This document shows, piece by piece, positions 52,784-60,487 of a DNA stretch of 61,078 bases. The stretch is taken from contig CAOOYH010000009.1 of NCBI GenBank assembly GCA_948500755.1, forward strand, positions 1 to 61,078, written 5' to 3'. The notes below the pieces were generated by a model, which saw only the letters and a list, made by a program, of their open reading frames with translations, searched no databases and was not told the DNA's origin. The stretch comes from an uncultured Lactobacillus sp. GTDB lineage: Bacteria; Bacillota; Bacilli; Lactobacillales; Lactobacillaceae. Numbering within the stretch: position 1 is the first letter of the stretch; each line of letters begins with the position of its first letter. The position numbers and the translations under genes are program-made.

Positions 52784-53617
52784 TCCCCACTGACCCCCAT
52801 GAACCCGCGCTACTGTATCAGTAATAATAAAAGCATCAGGGTCAATTTCATGAATTTTACTGATTAAAGGACCGTACTCACGTGTATCAACTACTAAAAG
52901 TAATTGTTTTTTGTCATCATCACTATAGCCACCAACAACATCATAAATTGTCAAACCATTATAATTATCTAGTAACATAGTTTTCAATTCATTGAAATGT
53001 TTATTACTCATAATACGAACTTGATATTTTCGATCAAAGCCTGCTTCTGCATAGTTCATCGTCATAGATGTAACTACCTGAGACAAAGCCGCTAGTAAAA
53101 AGGCATTCCATCCATCAACAAATATATTTAGGAAAATAATTATCATATCAATTCCAAGTAAGCCAACCGCTGGATTGATATAAAAATATTTTTTCAAAAT
53201 CATTGGTGGAATTGTTGTCCCGCCACTTGAAGCATTTACACGATAGAGAAGAGAGACCCCTAGTCCCATTAATACTCCACCGTAAATTACAGCAAGTAAT
53301 TGGTTATTAGTAATTTTAAAACTTGGGGTAATTTCCATTAGGATTGGCAATAATAAACTACCTAAGGCAACGTTCTTCGTTGTCTTTTTTCCTAAAAAAA
53401 TGGCTGCTAAAACCAACATTAAAATATTAACAACTAAAACCGTTATTGAACGGTTAATTCCCCATACTGCGTCAACTAAAATCGAAATACCAGTTGATCC
53501 TCCCGCAGCAATATTAATTGGACCATAGAAGAAATTAATAGAAATGGCGATAATTTCTAGGCCGGCTAAAAATACTACCCAGCGCATCCAAGATTTCTTT
53601 TTAATGTTTTTTGTCAT
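52778..53617 (-). CDS. YitT family membrane protein (DUF161 + DUF2179)
   Basis: A 279-residue protein with about five membrane helices (residues 10-180), including GPINIAAGGSTGISILVD and the repeat GGVLMGLGVSLLYRVNASSGGT. A cytoplasmic DUF2179 domain follows (about 200-279), with RGHG-like IDPDAFIITDTVARVHG at the end. YitT proteins are common in Firmicutes and their transport role is unknown. The two Gly-rich repeats are the expected internal duplication. It is monocistronic as far as can be seen. Confidence 0.88.
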   Translation of the reverse strand: MTKNIKKKSWMRWVVFLAGLEIIAISINFFYGPINIAAGGSTGISILVDAVWGINRSITVLVVNILMLVLAAIFLGKKTTKNVALGSLLLPILMEITPSFKITNNQLLAVIYGGVLMGLGVSLLYRVNASSGGTTIPPMILKKYFYINPAVGLLGIDMIIIFLNIFVDGWNAFLLAALSQVVTSMTMNYAEAGFDRKYQVRIMSNKHFNELKTMLLDNYNGLTIYDVVGGYSDDDKKQLLLVVDTREYGPLISKIHEIDPDAFIITDTVARVHGGQWGL

Positions 53618-53694
53618 TTCATCATCCTTCCTAAAAATAAGTTATTAATATTTTATCTAATTTCTATACAGTTTGTCAGTTTCATCTTCCATTC

Positions 53695-55014
53695 CTAATT
53701 ATTTTTTAACATTTTATATTCTAATTGCTGGTTTCCTTCATAAGCGGGCATCCCGTTTTCTGCCCTATACAAAGCGCGTTCAAATGCTTGATATCCTTTG
53801 CTGGAACTAACGGCAAATTTTACATGATATTTGCTTGCAAACTCTCTAATATTCCAAGTACTGTCATGAGCTGCAAAAGCTGTTACCAAGATTACAATAT
53901 CTAAATCTTTAATTTGATTTTCAATTACCTTTTTCTTTCCCTCAAAAGCATCAATTGGAATTGCAATACCATTGTAGCGATTAACAATACCTTCTAAAAT
54001 TGCTTCGTTTTGATTATCTCCAACCGCAATCCCAACTCTTTGATAGTGCAAATTCATATCTAGTTGTGCTAGTTTCTGTGTGTTTTCCCGACTTGACTTT
54101 TCTTTTTTAGTTTTAGAAATCCGTTTTGGTTGCTCAGTTTCATAGATCCATCGAATTTGAACGGCACTAGCTGGATCTTTCTTAAGTCTTACATCACCGG
54201 TATACCAAGCTAAGTCAACAATCGAACCATCCTCTAGATGTACACTTCCATTTTGATAATAACTAGAATCAAGAGCGACAATTACCGGCTTATGATTTAT
54301 TGTTAGTCTTTCTCCATGAATATTACGCGAAACGCTTAGGTTTCCAGGATTTCCTTGTACTACACCGTACTTAAAATCTTCTATTTTGTCATAGTCACGA
54401 CTACGCAATTTTCTATAGCCGACAACTCGTAAAACTTCAGCTTCATTTAAACTATCGGATAAAGGTATGGCTTCAACAATATCGCCGCTCTTTAAGTTTA
54501 AGTCATGTATTTGACTTTCGTTAACTTCAAAAACCACTTCCCCATTATCATTGATTAGATCTGCACCCTTCAATGCACGAATAACTGTATAACGTCTTCC
54601 CTTGCGATAGTCACGTACTTTTTCTTTTTTAGGCTTTAATGCTTCTTCAAAAATTTTTCTATTTACTACACTACTCGTTTCTTCGGATGATTGAATTGCT
54701 TGATCAAGCTGCCCTAGTTGTTTTCCAAAATTAGCAGTAATATTTTGATCAAAATTTAATTTATGTAGTGCGCCTAAAGCTGTCTTTTTAGCATCTTTAT
54801 TGCCAGGATGCTCAATTAATTTAGTTATTCCTTGCAAAAAAGTATTTATTTGGGCAATAATTTTTGGATCAAGTTCACCGCCAGTTACCCTTTCACTGCT
54901 TTCCCCTGTCATTCCCAGGACTAACTTAATTGCATTCAAGCTATTTTTAAGGCTCTTTTCGTCGCCTTCTGTACTATTTAATATTCTTTTTAAATTATTT
55001 CGATAGTCAAACAT
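53695..55014 (-). CDS. DUF2325 domain protein
   Basis: A 439-residue protein. The C-terminal 120 residues carry the DUF2325 pattern: a Rossmann-like RVGIAVGDNQNEAILEGIV followed by VILVTAFAAHDSTWNIREFA and FAVSSSKGYQAFERALYRA. The N-terminal 300 residues have helical and beta segments, including KGRRYTVIRALKGADLI, that I do not recognise. The ATG at 55014 is chosen; GTG 55023 is in frame. Function is unknown. It is divergent from the 37-codon gene at 55143. Confidence 0.8.
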   Translation of the reverse strand: MFDYRNNLKRILNSTEGDEKSLKNSLNAIKLVLGMTGESSERVTGGELDPKIIAQINTFLQGITKLIEHPGNKDAKKTALGALHKLNFDQNITANFGKQLGQLDQAIQSSEETSSVVNRKIFEEALKPKKEKVRDYRKGRRYTVIRALKGADLINDNGEVVFEVNESQIHDLNLKSGDIVEAIPLSDSLNEAEVLRVVGYRKLRSRDYDKIEDFKYGVVQGNPGNLSVSRNIHGERLTINHKPVIVALDSSYYQNGSVHLEDGSIVDLAWYTGDVRLKKDPASAVQIRWIYETEQPKRISKTKKEKSSRENTQKLAQLDMNLHYQRVGIAVGDNQNEAILEGIVNRYNGIAIPIDAFEGKKKVIENQIKDLDIVILVTAFAAHDSTWNIREFASKYHVKFAVSSSKGYQAFERALYRAENGMPAYEGNQQLEYKMLKNN

Positions 55015-55082
55015 TTTAACCACTTTCTTACTTACTTTTTATCTATTATAGCGATTTAATAATATTCAATTCAAAATTTCTT

Positions 55083-55107
55083 TATCACTTTTATCAATAA
55101 AGTGATA
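55083..55107. promoter_or_regulatory. Palindromic operator candidate in the 37-codon gene promoter
   Basis: TATCACTTT and AAAGTGATA form perfect nine-base arms around a seven-base loop. They lie between a -35-like TTATCA (55082-55087) and a -10-like TATATT (55106-55111) on the plus strand. Confidence 0.5.
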
Positions 55108-55142
55108 TATTAAAGGTAAAAAATAAAAAGTGAGGAAAAATC

Positions 55143-55256
55143 ATGACTAAGTACACTGTTAAATTATCTGAAGAAGATTACCAAATGTTAAAAGATTGTC
55201 ATTCAAAGAATCCTTCAATCATGAAGGCATTAGAAGAAGCCAAAAAAGAAGATTAG
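55143..55256 (+). CDS. Small acidic/basic protein of 37 residues, unrecognised
   Basis: A 37-codon open frame (start MTKYTVKLSEEDYQ, end EEAKKED), with AGTGAGGA seven bases upstream of the ATG. It is followed directly by a strong terminator and preceded by a promoter-like region with a palindrome, so it looks like a real single-gene unit. The sequence is predicted mostly helical, with one cysteine (DCHSKN). I do not recognise the family and assign no function. It is below the length most gene finders accept. Confidence 0.65.
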   Translation: MTKYTVKLSEEDYQMLKDCHSKNPSIMKALEEAKKED

Positions 55257-55263
55257 ACTAAAC

Positions 55264-55304
55264 AAAAAAATCGTGATTAGTTAATTGCTAATCACGATTT
55301 TTTA
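55264..55304. terminator. Bidirectional terminator after the 37-codon gene
   Basis: Thirteen-base perfect arms (55268-55280 and 55288-55300) with a seven-base loop, flanked by A- and T-runs. It serves the 37-codon gene and the convergent membrane gene ending at 55306. Confidence 0.9.
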
Positions 55305-55305
55305 T

Positions 55306-55707
55306 TTATTTTTTGGACGCTCTTCGACTAAAAAGCAACATTCCAACTAAAGTACCTATAATTAAGTCAATAATTACTGGAATAATCATAAACTTTCCTG
55401 AATTAACCATAAACATATCAAGAGCTGCCCAAATTATTCCAACCAGGATTCCTTTATACAGATACTCCCACTTAAACTTAAATTTTGGTTGATCTACGCT
55501 CAGCCAAACACCAGCTAAAATAAAACCTAAAAATAAGCTTATAACGATAAGAATTACAAACAGACTAATTACTCTAGCAGTTGGTAAGGTGCGTAGGTTT
55601 GAAAAATCAGTTAGACTTTCAAAGCTAAAAAATAAAAGATAAACAAACCAGACTGTACTAAAAATTAATCCCAGTTTTATTAAGCGATTAATAGAAAACT
55701 TTTTCAA
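55306..55707 (-). CDS. Small four-helix membrane protein, unrecognised
   Basis: A 133-residue protein with four hydrophobic segments, at about residues 12-28, 45-68, 84-102 and 106-126, and a basic end (SRRASKK). The first helix begins after KKFSINRLIK. No catalytic motif or known domain is visible. It lies three bases after the tautomerase gene, so the two probably form a small transcript, ending at the strong terminator. Function is unknown. Confidence 0.75.
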   Translation of the reverse strand: MKKFSINRLIKLGLIFSTVWFVYLLFFSFESLTDFSNLRTLPTARVISLFVILIVISLFLGFILAGVWLSVDQPKFKFKWEYLYKGILVGIIWAALDMFMVNSGKFMIIPVIIDLIIGTLVGMLLFSRRASKK

Positions 55708-55710
55708 TTT

Positions 55711-55890
55711 TTAAGCCCTCCATTCGCCGCCTTGACCATAAGTATGTTTATCAAGTTCATTAATAATTACATGAATATGTTCTTTTGGAGCACCAGTATT
55801 CTTATGAACAGCTTCGGTGATATCTTTCATCATTTGAGTAAGTTGTTCATCACTTCTACCCTTAATTAGCTCTACATGTACAAATGGCAT
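55711..55890 (-). CDS. 4-oxalocrotonate tautomerase family protein
   Basis: A 59-residue 4-oxalocrotonate tautomerase family protein. After Met removal, Pro1 would be the catalytic base (MPFVHVELIKGRSDEQL). The conserved pattern continues with MMKDITEAVHKNTG and VIINELDKHTYGQGGE. Such enzymes tautomerise enol and keto acids; the physiological substrate in lactobacilli is unknown. AGGAGGA precedes the ATG. It lies just upstream of the four-helix membrane protein and 52 bases from the ECF S-component gene. It falls below a 60-residue cut-off. Confidence 0.9.
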   Translation of the reverse strand: MPFVHVELIKGRSDEQLTQMMKDITEAVHKNTGAPKEHIHVIINELDKHTYGQGGEWRA

Positions 55891-55942
55891 TTAAAATTCC
55901 TCCTTTTTATCTTTAATCAAAATTATAACAAATCTATTTTAA

Positions 55943-56500
55943 TTAAGCAGTCCTTCTTAAAATTCTCCTTGCACCATCACGGACTGCAAAGTATAAGATT
56001 GGGGTACAAATTGCTGTCGAAATCGAATTGATGATCGTTGCCGGCAAACTAACAAAAGAGCTAACTAAAGCCACATTTAAACTAGTTCCTACCATTAAAG
56101 CTTCTACAATTGAGACACAGTAAGTAGTAAAAATTTTCGTAATTCCAGCAATAATTCCCAAAATAATAATATTTTTCTTACTATCTTGATAGTGCATCCC
56201 CTTATATACTGCCGTTAAAACACTTGCAACTACTACGACTTCTAGCATTGTTAACCACGAAGTTGCAGCGTAACCATTAAGCAAGTCAAAGCCGCCCAAT
56301 CCAATAATCCCAGCTAGCATTCCATTACGATAACCTAAATATAAAATTGCAACAGCCGTTAACGTATTACCAAAATGAATAAATGGACGCCCTACTAAAG
56401 CAGGAACTGGGATTCTTAAAACCCAAACACCCAAATAAATTATTGCCGCAAATAATCCAGTCATAATTATTGAAACTAATGAATTTTCTCTTGTGCGCAT
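55943..56500 (-). CDS. ECF transporter S component, probably for vitamin B6
   Basis: A 185-residue membrane protein with about six helices. The helix 1-2 and helix 3 blocks, FIHFGNTLTAVAILYLGYRNG and AGIIGLGGFDLLNGYAATS, are typical of ECF substrate-binding S components. It needs the shared EcfA-A'-T module, which is not in this window. The pyridoxine kinase gene lies three bases upstream, which points to pyridoxine or pyridoxal as the ligand. That assignment is from context; the family also covers riboflavin and other vitamins. Confidence 0.8.
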   Translation of the reverse strand: MRTRENSLVSIIMTGLFAAIIYLGVWVLRIPVPALVGRPFIHFGNTLTAVAILYLGYRNGMLAGIIGLGGFDLLNGYAATSWLTMLEVVVVASVLTAVYKGMHYQDSKKNIIILGIIAGITKIFTTYCVSIVEALMVGTSLNVALVSSFVSLPATIINSISTAICTPILYFAVRDGARRILRRTA

Positions 56501-56503
56501 TTA

Positions 56504-57337
56504 TTATTTCTTTCCTTCCACTTTGTTCATTAACCAAGATAGGGCACCTGCGTAGTTAGGTCCCAAGCGTTTATCTTGCTTTAGATCAGTCTTTTCAATC
56601 GCCAATTTAACAAAATCACCTGCTATTTGTGCACTTTCTTTTAATGAATACCCAGCTAAAATTCCTGCTAATAAGCTGCTTGCAAACATATCTCCAGTGC
56701 CAAAAAATGAGCGGGTAATTTTTTCATTTTCTATTACGAAAATTTTACTATCATTTGCTAATCCAACCATCTTCACTTTATTTTCTAAGCAAATGCCAGT
56801 AATTACCAGACCATCTAACTTAAACTTTTCTTTTAACTCGCCAGCAATTTCTTTAATTTCATTTATTGAAAAATTTCTATATTCCTTATTCAGTAATAGA
56901 CATGCTTCAGTTAAATTTGGAGTTAAAATAGTCGCGCGCTTTGCAAGTTCGCGCATTTTTTCTACATATTCTATATCTAAGCCGCTATATAACTTTCCTG
57001 AATCTGCCATTGCTGGATCAAGCAGTATTAATAAGTCAGTATTTCTAAAATCAGAAATATGCTCAATCCAAAAATCAATGGCATTTCTTCCCAAATAGCC
57101 TAAGTATAAATTTTTAAAAGTAATTTTTTCATCTTGCCAGTGAGCAATAATTTTACTCATTTCATTATTTAGCGCCAAAAAGGTATTATTACCAAATCCA
57201 CCAGTATGAGTAGATAAAATTGCTGTTGGTAAAACATCTGGCTGATATCCACATGCACCTAAAATTGGTAAGGCAACGCTTAGAGAGACCTGCCCAAGAC
57301 AAGACAAATCTTGACTAATTAAAAGTTTTTCCTTCAT
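56504..57337 (-). CDS. pdxK: Pyridoxal/pyridoxine kinase (PdxK/PdxY-like)
   Basis: A 277-residue ribokinase-fold kinase. The N-terminal QDLSCLGQVSLSVALPILGA and LPTAILSTHTGGFGN match pyridoxamine kinases. The ATP-site motif FFGTGDMFASSLLAGILAGY carries the catalytic Asp in GTGD, and ILTPNLTEACLLLN is the usual middle segment. It phosphorylates imported vitamin B6 to trap it. It overlaps the upstream basic protein gene through ATGA and is followed by the S component, so uptake and trapping are encoded together. Confidence 0.88.
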   Translation of the reverse strand: MKEKLLISQDLSCLGQVSLSVALPILGACGYQPDVLPTAILSTHTGGFGNNTFLALNNEMSKIIAHWQDEKITFKNLYLGYLGRNAIDFWIEHISDFRNTDLLILLDPAMADSGKLYSGLDIEYVEKMRELAKRATILTPNLTEACLLLNKEYRNFSINEIKEIAGELKEKFKLDGLVITGICLENKVKMVGLANDSKIFVIENEKITRSFFGTGDMFASSLLAGILAGYSLKESAQIAGDFVKLAIEKTDLKQDKRLGPNYAGALSWLMNKVEGKK

Positions 57338-57795
57338 TTTATTTTTCTTTCTAACTTAAGTCGTTTTTTCTTAATACCATATCGCTTCGAATTTAACTCA
57401 GCTTGTAATAACTTATTATGCCAATAAATTAAGGCTACTTTAATTGCTAAACGATTATACCAACAATAATCATGCTTTAAATAATTAAATGAATCTTTAA
57501 GATCCAGTAAGTGCTCTGCTGTAACAAATTGATTTCGACTCCAGTGCCAGTCCGCTGCACCATTTTTTCGAATTCTAATTTTTTCAATCCGGCCAACCGT
57601 TAATCTTGCTCGTCCCCTAATATACTTACTCCGAGCTACAGTAATATAATTACCAATCATCGTTTTTTTCCAGAATTGATTATGTTTCTTTTCGATAAAA
57701 AGAGCTCGTCTTAATACTTTACTTAGACAATACCATTCTTTATTACCATTTGAGAGTTCGATTAAACACCAAATATATTCATGTCTTTTTTGCAA
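57334..57795 (-). CDS. Basic protein of unknown function in the vitamin B6 operon
   Basis: A 153-residue, highly basic protein, rich in Lys, Arg and aromatic residues (EYIWCLIELSNGNKEWYCLS, HWSRNQFVTAEHLL). It is strongly predicted to be soluble and helical, with a C-terminal Lys-rich tail. I do not recognise the family. Its stop overlaps the pdxK start as ATGA, so the two are translationally coupled. The next upstream gene (57816) is also unknown and ends 20 bases before it. Confidence 0.75.
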   Translation of the reverse strand: MQKRHEYIWCLIELSNGNKEWYCLSKVLRRALFIEKKHNQFWKKTMIGNYITVARSKYIRGRARLTVGRIEKIRIRKNGAADWHWSRNQFVTAEHLLDLKDSFNYLKHDYCWYNRLAIKVALIYWHNKLLQAELNSKRYGIKKKRLKLERKIK

Positions 57796-57815
57796 ATTTT
57801 CCCCAACTTTTTTAC

Positions 57816-58469
57816 TTAACTTAATTTTTCATATAAAGGAATTAAATCATTGATTCCTTCTATAATAAATTTCTCCATATTATCAACATTATCATGATCA
57901 CGAAAGGCAAACTTTCCTAGTAAAAAGCTACTTTTGATAGCCTCCTGATCAAATTGAGTTTTCTTTTCATAATCGCTCAGATATTCTGCTAAAGCTAAAT
58001 GATTGCTGAATTCCATTTCATTTTTATCCCACAAATACCAGTTTGAAATATCTAAACTAGAACCCCACTTTGAAATATCAGTTAAAAGCGTATTGTATTC
58101 ACTCACAGTTCCCTGACGCTTATCACTCTTATAATATTGAAACATCAAATAAACTTGTAATTGCTTCTTATCAAGCATGACGCCAATACAAGGATTATAG
58201 TCTGCTAAGGAAGTTAAGCGATAACTGGCCCAAAAATGATCTCTTAAATTCCACCCATTAGTCCAGCTTTCAACATGAACTTTTGCAAATTTTCCTGTCG
58301 GTAGTTGTTCTGCCACATTTAATTGAACTGTTTTCCAAATTTGCCAGACGCCTTTAAATTCTTGTTTAATTGTATCTATTTCTTCTGGTGTTTTATTAAC
58401 TTTTAATTTTTTAAAAGAAAATTCTTCTTGGTCAAATATCTCATACATTTTATTAGTTAAAACTGTCAT
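57816..58469 (-). CDS. Tryptophan-rich protein of unknown function
   Basis: A 217-residue soluble protein with an unusual number of tryptophans (for example WQIWKT, ESWTNGWNL, NWYLWDKN) and a hydrophobic middle (CIGVMLDKKQLQVYLMFQYY). No signal peptide, membrane helix or catalytic motif is apparent. The family is not recognised. It lies 22 bases after the DUF2207 gene and 20 bases before the basic protein gene, so it is in the same likely operon that ends with pyridoxine kinase and the S component. Confidence 0.75.
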   Translation of the reverse strand: MTVLTNKMYEIFDQEEFSFKKLKVNKTPEEIDTIKQEFKGVWQIWKTVQLNVAEQLPTGKFAKVHVESWTNGWNLRDHFWASYRLTSLADYNPCIGVMLDKKQLQVYLMFQYYKSDKRQGTVSEYNTLLTDISKWGSSLDISNWYLWDKNEMEFSNHLALAEYLSDYEKKTQFDQEAIKSSFLLGKFAFRDHDNVDNMEKFIIEGINDLIPLYEKLS

Positions 58470-58491
58470 TCTTTTCTCCTATAATCAATCT

Positions 58492-60288
58492 TTAAAAGGC
58501 ACCTCCTCCGCTGCCACCACCAAAGCCACCTGATGAACCGCCTGAAAATACGCCAGATCCACCAGAAGCAGAAGAATTTAAGTTAGCACCTGAGTCAAAG
58601 CTAGAACTAAAGTTACTTGCAAAACCATCTTTCCCATCACTGTAAAAAGCACCCCAGAATAATAGATTTGTATCGTCAATTTCATCTGCAAATTCTAGTT
58701 TCAATTGTTTTAATACTTTTTTAGATACACCAAGAGCAACGGCATATGGCATTATTTCTTCCCACAAGATCAGTTCTCCAATATCACGCATCTTGAAATT
58801 ACCAATTTCATCTAGCATTTTCTTAAATCCGCGAACTTGATTAGTTACCTCTGCTCCTCTTGCTGTATAAGCTGATAATTTTTTCTTATTATAAACAACT
58901 GCCAAAATTGCCAGTACTAATAAAATTGCAGCACATATAAACAAAGCAATATTTTCCTCATTCGAAAAGAAGGCGCTGAACATTGCAATACCACTCAAGA
59001 TTAGTAAAGTCACCATCAAAATTGAATTAGCGTGTTGTTTATGCTCAAGCTTTTCATCAAAAAATCCTGCTCTAGTTGCTTTCTGCATTTCTTGTTCTTG
59101 CCACTTATTGAACTTCTTTCCCAACTTAGAGGAGTGGTGTTTTTTAAGTTCGTATGTTGTAAAACTCTTGCCATCGCCTACTTTATCAAATAAGTAATTC
59201 AACAAAGGTTTATTTTTTATTATATTTTTATCAATTAAAGAAATTTTGTAGTACGTTCTTTTTCTTATCTTGATAGGATCAATCTTAATCTTTTTTTGGA
59301 CCGCTAATTCCATTAGAGATGCAGTTAAAGACCTAGAGCTTGGCTCATCTCCTGTATCTAAAATTTCAGCCATTACCGGTGAGACTGATGGAATCTCATA
59401 ATTCCTAGCCAGTTGCTTTTCTTTTTCCGGTTTAACTCCGGACTTTTTTAAAGTAAAGCTTCTAATAATTGCTAGTGAAGAAAATAGCCCAGATATTACC
59501 AAAGCACCTAAGCCTAGGATTCTGTTTCTTTGACGCCGTTCATTAGCTTGTCGTGCAAATCTTGCTTCTTGATCTAAAACATATTCTTTATGATTTTGAT
59601 CTTTAATATTCTTATTTTGATTAGTTACCTCAACAGGAAACAGACTATGGACCTCAATTCCTTCATTTCCACCTACATTAGAAGCTGTCATGATAATATT
59701 GCCTTTTTGCGGATTAACTGTAATTTGGCCAGACAAGTCTCCATGCGCCCAAGCTTTTAAGTCTTTAACTGGGCCCGGGAAGAAAATACCTACTCGTACA
59801 TTATCTAGGTCTGTATCCCATCCATCTCCAATAATCTTAAAATTAAGTTCAGCTGTATCTTTCCAGTTCGTGATTGCATTTGTAATTTCATAAGTATAAA
59901 TTACTGTAAATTTATCTCCATCCCTTACGCTATGCCAAACTTTAAAACGATAGCCATGATCACTATGACTTAATTCATAAGTATTATTTTCATGAGTCGC
60001 ACTTGGTACTACCATTTGTGAATTTTTGTCAGCCAAAATTCTAACCTGCGGATTTTTTAATTCTTGATTATTGGCTAAATTTTGCTGATAGAAAACACCA
60101 TGAGCGTCATCATCAAATTTATAGGTTATCCTTCTCTCCATAGATAATGAACCATTTGGATTAACTCGGGCTGTCACATCAACATTTGTAATATCATAAT
60201 TCACATCAGCCAAGGCTGGTTTAGTAAATACAATGACTGAAATTAAAAAAAGAATTATTTCAGTCATTACATAAAAAAATTTCTTCAT
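58492..60288 (-). CDS. DUF2207 membrane protein
   Basis: A 598-residue protein. A signal peptide (about 1-27, MKKFFYVMTEI to ALADVNYD) precedes an extracytoplasmic DUF2207 domain (about 28-225) with KVWHSVRDGDKFTVIYTYEI. A membrane helix at about 255-275 and two more near 420-470 follow. The C-terminus is strikingly Gly/Ser-rich (FSGGSSGGFGGGSGGGAF). ATG 60288 is chosen, with GAGGA upstream. Such proteins are widespread in Gram-positives and have no known role. It is the first of a possible five-gene operon. Confidence 0.88.
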   Translation of the reverse strand: MKKFFYVMTEIILFLISVIVFTKPALADVNYDITNVDVTARVNPNGSLSMERRITYKFDDDAHGVFYQQNLANNQELKNPQVRILADKNSQMVVPSATHENNTYELSHSDHGYRFKVWHSVRDGDKFTVIYTYEITNAITNWKDTAELNFKIIGDGWDTDLDNVRVGIFFPGPVKDLKAWAHGDLSGQITVNPQKGNIIMTASNVGGNEGIEVHSLFPVEVTNQNKNIKDQNHKEYVLDQEARFARQANERRQRNRILGLGALVISGLFSSLAIIRSFTLKKSGVKPEKEKQLARNYEIPSVSPVMAEILDTGDEPSSRSLTASLMELAVQKKIKIDPIKIRKRTYYKISLIDKNIIKNKPLLNYLFDKVGDGKSFTTYELKKHHSSKLGKKFNKWQEQEMQKATRAGFFDEKLEHKQHANSILMVTLLILSGIAMFSAFFSNEENIALFICAAILLVLAILAVVYNKKKLSAYTARGAEVTNQVRGFKKMLDEIGNFKMRDIGELILWEEIMPYAVALGVSKKVLKQLKLEFADEIDDTNLLFWGAFYSDGKDGFASNFSSSFDSGANLNSSASGGSGVFSGGSSGGFGGGSGGGAF

Positions 60289-60323
60289 AAAATCCTCTAA
60301 CAAAAAAAGTGAGTTTTTGCTTA

Positions 60324-60329
60324 ATTATA
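60324..60329 (-). promoter_or_regulatory. -10 box upstream of the DUF2207 gene
   Basis: A perfect TATAAT on the minus strand, 36 bases before the ATG. The -35 is weak and lies inside the preceding terminator arm (60342-60372). Confidence 0.4.
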
Positions 60330-60341
60330 ACTTAATACACT

Positions 60342-60372
60342 AAAAAAGCGCTAGATTTTATTCTAGCACTTT
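60342..60372 (-). terminator. Terminator after the esterase region
   Basis: Eleven-base arms (about 60348-60356 and 60362-60372, one G-U pair) around a short loop, followed by six T on the minus strand. Confidence 0.75.
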
Positions 60373-60487
60373 AATAGCAATTTAATTTAAGCAGTAACTC
60401 TTTGTTTTTTTATGAATGTATTAATAGGGGCAACAACAATTCCAATATTTGAAATTATCGATAGCATCTCAACTATAGTCTTTTCTA

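Noticed and set aside
58492..58560. Gly/Ser-rich repeat at the DUF2207 C-terminus, considered as a separate repeat element
   Set aside because: It is in frame and typical of this protein family, so it is part of the gene and not an independent repeat.
60387..60467. Minus-strand 26-codon frame downstream of the esterase, considered as a small gene
   Set aside because: No ribosome-binding site precedes the ATG, and the frame looks like a truncated tail. It is kept only as part of a decay finding.
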